A stretch of 64,000 nucleotides of DNA from positions 186,001 through 250,000 of the forward strand of contig VCJN01002744.1 of NCBI GenBank assembly GCA_006384855.1, given 5' to 3'. This document shows positions 57,148 through 64,000 of this stretch, in pieces. How positions within the stretch are numbered: the first letter of the stretch is position 1; each line of letters begins with the position of its first letter. Below the pieces are notes generated by a model. It made no database searches. It saw only the letters and a program-made list of their open reading frames with translations, and was not told where the DNA came from. The stretch comes from Tetraselmis striata. Lineage: Eukaryota; Chlorophyta; Chlorodendrophyceae; Chlorodendrales; Chlorodendraceae. A program made the translations under genes and the position numbers.

Positions 57148-58626
57148 GTGGGGAAACCACGACGCGGCGCAGGGTCGCGGCATCCTCGGCAGCATCGGCC
57201 TGCCGTTCCAGCGCAAGCAGCAGGCGCAGCTCACCTTCGTATCCCACAAGCTGATCGCGGAGAACGTGTCGGAGCTGGCCAACTTTGCGCGCGTGCAGGC
57301 GGAGACCACCAAGGCAGCGGAGGTCCTGCTCCCCTGCCCCGCCCTACTTCACACCTTTCGCTCTGCAGGCAGCACCCGAAGACACCGGCCAGGGGGGGGG
57401 GTCAGTGTGCCGGCACTGACATCATCCCACCCCCACCCCCCTTCCTCTTTCCCCAGGCCACGATGCCCAAGCTGGGTGTGGCCATGTCCTCGCTGCATGC
57501 GGAGCTGGTGAAGCAGCGCGAGGCGGCGGAGGCGGCGGAGCTGGGGAAGTCGATGGTGGTGCCGCTGCGTGTGCCAGTGTTCGATATCCCGGACCCCTCG
57601 GGCACCTCACGCAAGCGACCGGGGCCGCAAGGTGAGCGCGCCTGTGTTCCCCCCCCCCCCCCCCCCCCCCCGCCTTCCTATTCCACGCCCCAACAGCAGG
57701 ATGTGCTGGGACTGCATTCCTCCCCGCCTTACTTCCCCACAACTTGACTCAACCGTGGAGATTGCCTGGGCTCAAAGGCAGCCCAGCATGGGCTGCGCCT
57801 GCGGTCCTCTCCTGGCTGGACCCACCCTGACCCCACCCTGCGTGCGTGCACTGCCCCGCACAGCTCCCGGGCCCGATGGGAGCGGGGAGGAGATCCTGCT
57901 GCAGGTGCGCACCGGACACTGCGCGCCGCCTGCTCTGCCCTCCCTGCACTCCGCTCCATTGCAGCACCCCGTGCTAACCCCTATGTAGACCCCATTGCTG
58001 TGCCATTTCATTGCCTTCACTGAATGGCGTAAGAATCCGTCGTGTTAAAGCAACACCCACTGATTCCGGGGGTGCCGGGGTGGTGTGTCTCGGCAAACGA
58101 TGACTGCTTTACGCTTTTTCCCTGTTACGGCATGTGGAGCTTGAGCGTTGGATTAGGCATGCAGTGTGTTTAGAGTGACTAATGCGGGAGATGCTCGACT
58201 GATCTGACTGCCCCACCTGCTCTGCGCCGCCAGGGCTTCAACTGGGAGAGCCACAAGCAGGACTGGTACAGCGTGCTGGCCGGCCAGGTTTGGCGCCCCG
58301 CCAGGCCCCTTGTGCAGCAGTGCGCCACCTCACCACGCAGCGCACCGCAGTGCGCCACCTGGGGGCTGCAGAGGGTGCGGTGCTGACTCCCCCCGGGGCC
58401 TTGTCCGCCGGCCCCCCAGGCCGAGGAGTTCGCAGAGGCGGGCTTCACGCTGGTGTGGATGCCGCCGCCCACGGACTCGGTGTCTCCGGAGGGCTACCTC
58501 CCGCGCGACCTCTACTCGCTCAACTCTGACTACGGCAGCCAGGACGCGCTGCAGGCGTGCATCAAGACGCTGCAGTCCCACGGCATCAAGGTGCCTGCTG
58601 CCCCCCCTCCCCCCTTCCCTCCCCCC

Positions 58627-58658
<32 letters not shown>

Positions 58659-61600
58659 TTTACCCTTCCCTGCCACACAAACACATACCCCATCCCGCAG
58701 CATGGCGCGGCTTCACTCTTCCGCAGCGGCCAATGCCGGCGGTCGTCATACACATCTACATGAGCCAACTCGGACGCTGCACGGTGACCCAGATACGTAG
58801 GCTTGCTCTTGAAGATCTCTAGGTTGTGTTAGCTTCTCGCGCCAGCTCGGCTTGAATCTGGTCGGCGCCTGACTTAAAGTCCAAAGGGGTTAGAAGTGCA
58901 GTCTGAGCTCCGTTTTGCGAACTTACGATGCAGCTGCTCTCTGAGGATCTCCAGTTATCGGGAAGGGTCCACTTGCAGCACCGACAGAAACTGGCATTTA
59001 CAAAATTTGGTTCATTCCTACCTAGGGTGCCTTGCCGAGGAGCCACAGCGGCATCGGGGCAGCCAGTGCCTGCAGACACGATTACAGCATTGAAGCATCC
59101 TGACCGTATGGCGCTGACTCGCGCGGTGTGCCCGGCATTTGGGCGACAGGTTCTCGGCGACGCGGTGCTCAACCATCGCTGCGCGAATCACCAGGTGTGC
59201 GTCACCCCCGCGATCTTGGCGTGCTGGGCGCTTGAGCCTCAGCGGCGCATGGCAGGCTGACCGTCCCGCCTGCCCTGTGCGCCCCGCCGGCACGCCGGCA
59301 GGACGCCAACGGCATCTGGAACAAGTTTGGCGGCAGGATGGACTGGGACGCGCACGCGATCGTGTCGGACGACCCGCACTTTCACGGCCGCGGCAACGTC
59401 AGCACCGGCGACGCCTTCCACGCGGCGCCCAACATCGACCACTCGCAGGACTTTGTCCGCAACGACATCAGCGAGTGGCTGCAGTGGCTGCGCCACGACA
59501 TCGGCTTTGACGGCTGGCGGTGCGGCTTCCCTCTTCCGCCCCTTCGCCATCGTCCCCCCCACTGCCGACAGGACCTCCACTGCGCCGGAATGGCAAAGCT
59601 CCGCTTCCCGGAGCACTGAGCCCTAGCTGCCCCCCGCCCCGCGGCCTGTGCCACAACCTCCCAGGCTGGACTACGTGCGCGGCTTCCACGGTCGCTTTGT
59701 GGGCGAGTACATGCAGAACAGCGCGCCCCACTTTGCGGTCGGCGAGTACTGGGACAGCCTGGCGTACAACGGGCAGGGCGTGCCGGAGCACGTCCAGAAC
59801 GCCCACCGCCAGCGGATCGTCGACTGGATCAACGCGGCGGGCGGCCACGCCACCGCCTTCGACGTCACCACCAAGGGCATCCTGCACGCCGTCTTCCAGG
59901 TGCCATGTGTCCCTCGGGCTTTCGCCCCTTGTGCTATGCATTCAGTGTTTTAAAGTGTTTCTGCTGGTCCTTGGGGTCCGGCTGGAGGAGCTGCTAGCAT
60001 TGCAGAGGAGCTCGCCCCGCGCTGACGTCCCCACCCTTGGCCCCTCCTTGCAGCGCAACGAGTACTGGCGCCTGAGGGACCCCGACGGCAAGCCGCCCGG
60101 AGTAATGGGCTGGTGGCCCTCCCGCGCCACCACCTTCCTGGAGAACCATGACACCGGCTCCACGCAGGTGACGCCAGCTGCGCCCAGCCGGCAGCTCGCG
60201 CCGTGTGGCGGCTCGGGGGGGGACTGACACCGCCAGCAACCCGGTGCTGTGTGTGCACAGGGCCACTGGCGCTTCCCGGAGCATGGGCTGGAGCAGGGCT
60301 ACGCCTACATTCTCACCCACCCGGGCACCCCGACGGTAATCGCAATGCCTCTGTGGTTCCCATCGTGCAGCTTTGCTTCTGCCGATATGAGTGTTTACTG
60401 TTGTTGCAACACATCGGAGAGCGCACTGCTCTTGTATTTTGACAGCTGATTAATAACACAGATTTCAGCATGGCCATATACACCAGCGCGTAGGTGGCAG
60501 AATTTCGAGCGGCGGTGCCTGGCCGTGTTTTGCCGCCGTTCTAGCGTTTTTTACTATTTCTATTCTATTCTGGTATTATTCTACTCCCATCTTCTACTTG
60601 TTGCTGAAGTTCCGTCGTAATAGAATGTTTGGATGCGAAATAGGAAGGACCACGTAGTCTTTTGATGTATTGCAGCCTTGCTGCAATACATCGTATACTA
60701 CCTGAATCTACAGGTACCTGTAATAAAGAATACCAGGAGTACTCCTGTAATATACGCATAATGGCGTTCCGAGTTTAGTATAGATAACGTCATCTCATCG
60801 CCGTGCATCGGTCCGCATTCCTGTTTCGCTACCTAATTCCAAAAAAACGTATACTTTTATCCTGAATAAATGGGCAATACAAACTCAAACAAGTTACTTA
60901 GTGCTATCCGATATCCCAGCCGTACAAGGAATTGTCGACATGTAGGTATCCGGTTTCGATGGGGCGGTTAATGGGGCGACCATTGTGTTGGGTGGGCACG
61001 CCCACCCACCATTGCAGATCACGTTCGAGCTGGCGGGTGAGCTTGATGCTGCCGGACCAAGAATTCGCAATTAAATCCGCAATATGCAATGAGTTGTATC
61101 TCTCAGGATTATTTTAACAAACTTCAAACTATCAATACGTTTTCTGCTGTATTCTACTCTATTTCTTATTGCCGGACTTCCATCCTAATGGACTGGTGAG
61201 TACATAGGTTACAGTCATACACTGGGGCGGCACAGTGACGCCTCTGCATGTTCCCAACCCGCGTCTCATCTCTCCCTCTCTCTCTCTCTATTGATGTTGA
61301 ACGAAGACTGCTGCCTGCCTGGGCGCTTGCTGGCGCTCAAACACTGATGGGGTCTCTGCCGGTCTTGCACGCCAGGTGTTTTACGACCACTTCTTCCAGC
61401 ACGGCCTGAAGGACACCATCAAGGAGCTCATCCGCGTGCGCAAGGAGAACCGCATCTCGAGCCGCAGCAGCATCCAGATCCACGCGGCCACCGGCGACGT
61501 GTACGCCGCGGAGGTGGACGAGCGGCTGGTGGTCAAGCTGGGCCCGGGCGACTGGAGCCCCAACTACGACCTCAAGGCCGACGCCGCCCGCGGCCGCTGG

Positions 61601-61687
61601 GTCCGCGCGGCGCAGGGCCTCGACTGGTGCGTCTGGCAGGCGGAGAGCGCGCCCAGCCTGACGGCGCCCCACCACCACCACAGCTGA
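57148..61687 (+). CDS. alpha-amylase, plastid AMY3-like (GH13)
   Basis: Exons: ~57148-57322 (start uncertain), 57457-57631, 57864-57904, 58234-58287, 58420-58590, 59150-59194, 59302-59519, 59665-59899, 60054-60167, 60261-60335 and 61376-61687, all phase-consistent. It hydrolyses alpha-1,4 bonds in starch. The catalytic barrel starts [20 protein letters not shown] and has [55 protein letters not shown], the nucleophile Asp in [11 protein letters not shown], the acid Glu in [12 protein letters not shown] and the third Asp in [18 protein letters not shown]. The C-terminal beta domain ends with [14 protein letters not shown], then a His run and stop. This is closest in pattern to plant AMY3. Visible exons before the barrel are helical ([18 protein letters not shown]), and no CBM45 starch-binding motif was found; the true N-terminus is upstream. 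C tracts occur in two introns and after the stop. Confidence 0.93.
57649..57671 (+). repeat. intronic C23 tract near a 5' splice site
   Basis: Starts 18 nt after the amylase exon end at 57631. Confidence 0.85.
58628..58657 (+). repeat. intronic C30 tract near a 5' splice site
   Basis: The intron after 58590 turns C-rich within 12 nt and then runs into an uninterrupted C30. Confidence 0.85.
60664..60692. repeat. 12-bp perfect hairpin
   Basis: GATGTATTGCAG and its exact complement flank a 5-nt loop, within the last amylase intron. Confidence 0.8.
60904..61089 (-). pseudogene. DIRS reverse transcriptase/RNase H fragment
   Basis: A 61-aa minus frame, antisense to the amylase intron that holds it, reads [20 protein letters not shown], then [20 protein letters not shown] and GWDIG. 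This is the RT-to-RNase H junction of DIRS elements, including the first acidic residue (HVDNSLYGW). Element 1 at 18.5 kb has the matching LRRDLQWW ... MHTDSSSYG. No other part of an element is visible on either side. Confidence 0.8.
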
Positions 61688-62594
61688 GGGCTCGGCCGAA
61701 CCGGCGCGGTCTCCTCCTCACGCCATCCTTATTCCTCCCCACCACCCCCCCCCCTCGCCTTCCCCGCCGCTGCCGCCGACATGGCGCCATCGCTAGCAGA
61801 TAGAGAAGTAGATAGACCCCTGGCGTTGCAGCAATCTCCCCCCCCCCCCCCCCCCACCCACCTAATTAATCTACCCAAATGTATTACGGCGTGTCCTCTA
61901 TAGACCCGCCATGCAAGGGGATCCTCCCACTTCCTTTTCCGCCACCGTCATTCCCCCTGCTGCCCCAGGCGTCGTGGACCATAGCTGGCCCCTGCCACAT
62001 CCCCTCCACGACCCCCTACGAGTGTTGGCTTGGATACAGCATGAACCATATCAGCGCCGCCAGCGCAATGTCCCCCAACCAGACGGCACCCGCGGGCACT
62101 CGGGGCCCCCACCTTGAGAGAGAGAGACAGAGGGAGGGAGAGATTAACCCTGCCAGGAAGTGGGGCGCGCCGCTTTGCTACATGCAGTGCTTGTTGGCAG
62201 CCGCCCTGGCACAGCCATCCCGGCATGCATGCAAGACAGCGCATGGGGGTGGGTCATCCTGATGAGTAGACAAATTGCTTCAGGCGTGAATACACACATC
62301 CACAAAAAAACTACATTCATGATATCCCTCCTTGGATACTCTACTGTAGTGACAGCGCGAAGCGAAATGCATGCTGCGCAACACAGGGTGGGTGATGCCA
62401 TGTCCCCATCGGCCCATCGTGGTGCCCACGACAGAGCATGCACCCTACCCCCGGCGCCCCGTGATTTCCTGGTGTTTACATGTGATCGGTACTTCGGTGC
62501 CCTCTGTAGTACTTGGAGCTAGGAGCGAACAGTACACTTTTCCACAATAATGACAAAGACTTCAGACCTGGCCGCGTCGCGCGCACTAATGCGC
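61688..62594. other. amylase 3' flank and convergent intergenic region
   Basis: Includes a C18 run at 61838-61855, probably in the amylase 3' UTR, and otherwise no recognisable gene. Confidence 0.5.
62476..62480 (-). terminator. candidate TGTAA polyadenylation signal
   Basis: TGTAA on minus, about 115 nt after the stop codon of the C-N hydrolase gene. Confidence 0.4.
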
Positions 62595-64000
62595 TCAGAG
62601 CAGCGGACGCCCCTCCTCCGTGGCTGGCGGCTCCTCGTGCGGCGGCTCGCTCTGTACTGGCCAGAGCAGCCGTGCCGCCGCGCGGGGCAGGTGCCGCTCC
62701 AGCAGGCGCCGCGGCATCGCCATCACCCCCCACAGCAGCACCGCCGCCCCCGCCACCGCCCACTCCAGCAGGAAGCCGCCGTGCGCGTAGGGCGTCCACA
62801 CCGCGCGGCGCAGCGGGACGGAGAAGGAGAGGGCGCGGTGGTTGAGGCTGGCGGCGCGGTGCACGAAGGAGTAGAAGGGCGTCGCGACGCCGCTGAAGCC
62901 GCCGGAGCTGCAGCGCACGTGCGTGAAGCCGCCCTCCACAGCGCGCAGCGCGTTGTCCGCGAAGTGGTACGCGCCGATGGGGCCCCACGTGTTGGACGGC
63001 TGCAGCAGCAGGTCGGCGCGGCGGCCGCCCGCCTGGCGCAGGTAGCCGGGGAAGTCCATGTCGAAGCAGATGGCCCCGCTGAGGCGGCCGATGCCTGGCG
63101 CGTCCACCACCGGCAGCGCCGCCCGCCCTGCCGAGCAAAGCCACGGCCTCCTGAGCAGTGTGGGAACCAACTGGGGCACGCGTACCCACACGTGGATGCC
63201 TGCTTTAAGCTGCCCGTGATGGTATATTTCCTCCCCTTTCCTCCCCCCTCTCTCTCCAACCATGCGGTCATGTGCACCCAGCTTGCCAACTTGTGGCGAT
63301 CAAACCGCCCACAGGTCCATGCGAGGATGCTCCCTGCCTCCCTCTCTCTATCTCATGATGGGCACCCACATGATAGACTCTGTCTCTCTTGCATTAACAG
63401 GGTACCCTTCCATGATACAGACATGGTATCGGCTGCCGTGAAAAACAAAATGAGGTCAATGGCGGACGGCGGGCACTCGGCCAGTAACTGTCGAAAACTC
63501 GCACACAAAAAATTCACGAAAGGTTCTATGCAAAGGCATGACCCTTGGCCACTCACGCTGTGACAAGGGCATCCATGTAGCAACGTGCTAATAACCAAGG
63601 TACTCGCACAAGGCTGGACGAGTACGGACAGGTCCATGTCAGTATATTAGTCGCTATTTTCAATAAATTGTGCGCATAAAATTTCGAGGGAGTGCCGGGA
63701 GGAGGGGGGGGGGGGGGGGGGGGGGGCACCCGGGGCGCCGTCGCCCACAAAGGGCACGGGATGCGCCTTTTGGTAGCGCCACGCGACACTGCTATCCGGC
63801 GCCAGCAGCACAAACATGTTGACGTTTGCCTGCGCCTGCAGGAAGGTGAGCCCGACGAAGGCGGAGGCATTGGCCGCCGCCTGCATGTCCGCCACGCGGG
63901 CCAGCAGCGCTGCCTCGGCGGCGCTGTCGGGCAGTCTCAGCGCCGCCTCGCTCCACAGCACCAGCCCGTCCCCGGCCGCCAGCCGCTGCGCCGTCTGCGC
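62595..64000 (-). CDS. carbon-nitrogen hydrolase, apolipoprotein N-acyltransferase (Lnt)-like, 5' partial
   Basis: Two exons are visible: 64000-63730 (continuing beyond the window) and 63127-62595 (stop), joined in phase 1 through a 602-nt intron. The nitrilase-type triad is present: Glu in GLVLWSEAALRL, Lys in WRYQKAHPVPFVGDG and Cys in GAICFDMDFPGY. PSNTWGPIGAYHFADNALRA follows, as in bacterial Lnt. Near the C-terminus LLEWAVAGAAVLLWGVMAM is a transmembrane segment, followed by a charged tail. Bacterial Lnt N-acylates lipoproteins. The role of the eukaryotic algal homologues is not settled, so the substrate is unknown. The missing 5' part should contain the multi-helix membrane domain. The intron starts GTG and then runs straight into 23 C on the sense strand. 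Confidence 0.82.
63704..63726 (-). repeat. intronic C23 tract abutting a 5' splice site
   Basis: Starts 4 nt after the exon end at 63730 of the C-N hydrolase gene (donor GTGCCC). Confidence 0.85.

Noticed and set aside
1..64000. CRISPR arrays, rRNA genes, operons and ribosome binding sites
   Set aside because: None seen; repeated direct spacing, rRNA cores and prokaryotic gene packing are absent, and genes have introns.

Overview
The window is nuclear DNA of a eukaryote, most likely a green alga (Chlorophyta, perhaps a trebouxiophyte). The genes have many short GC-rich exons bounded by GT/AG. Their products include plant-type plastid proteins (THF1/Psb29 and an AMY3-like alpha-amylase) and a plant-type CCR4 with an N-terminal zinc-finger-like region. 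TGTAA occurs downstream of several stop codons, TTTAGGG-like tracts are scattered about, and DIRS/PAT-type tyrosine-recombinase retrotransposons are present. There are no operons, ribosome binding sites or CRISPR arrays.

Layout: (1) 2.2-9.0 kb, minus strand: a long low-complexity protein (RS-rich, acidic, proline-rich) ending in helical exons. (2) 10.2-11.2 kb, plus: a universal-stress-protein gene. (3) 11.2-16 kb: gene-poor, with C/G homopolymers and a decayed coding fragment. (4) 16.06-21.0 kb: a decayed DIRS/PAT-like element with split direct repeats (gag-like, RT, RNase H, tyrosine recombinase). (5) 22.3-25.6 kb, plus: CCR4-type deadenylase. (6) 26.7-29.1 kb, plus: 1-Cys peroxiredoxin with an unusual C-terminal extension. 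(7) 29-33 kb: repeats and a gag-like remnant. (8) 33.2-36.5 kb: a second, shorter split-repeat element with gag-like and recombinase ORFs but no recognisable RT. (9) 37.3-39.4 kb, plus: THF1/Psb29. (10) 39.4-43.9 kb: repeats and a lipase-3 remnant. (11) 43.9-54.4 kb, minus: a very long multi-exon transcription unit. Its C-terminal exons carry a protein tyrosine phosphatase signature and its N-terminal exons carry a Trp-centred repeat. (12) 57.1-61.7 kb, plus: alpha-amylase, with a DIRS fragment in its last intron. (13) 62.6-64.0 kb, minus: a carbon-nitrogen hydrolase of the apolipoprotein N-acyltransferase type, cut by the window edge.

The main genes are unrelated housekeeping and plastid functions: mRNA turnover, redox defence, PSII and thylakoid biogenesis, and starch breakdown. 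The most striking feature is not a gene. Runs of 13-30 C lie on the sense strand of introns, commonly within about 40 nt of the 5' splice site and in four cases starting right after the GT. Twelve intronic tracts in four transcription units share this orientation and one is opposite. Similar C tracts occur in a small MITE-like repeat family and at matching places in both recombinase ORFs.
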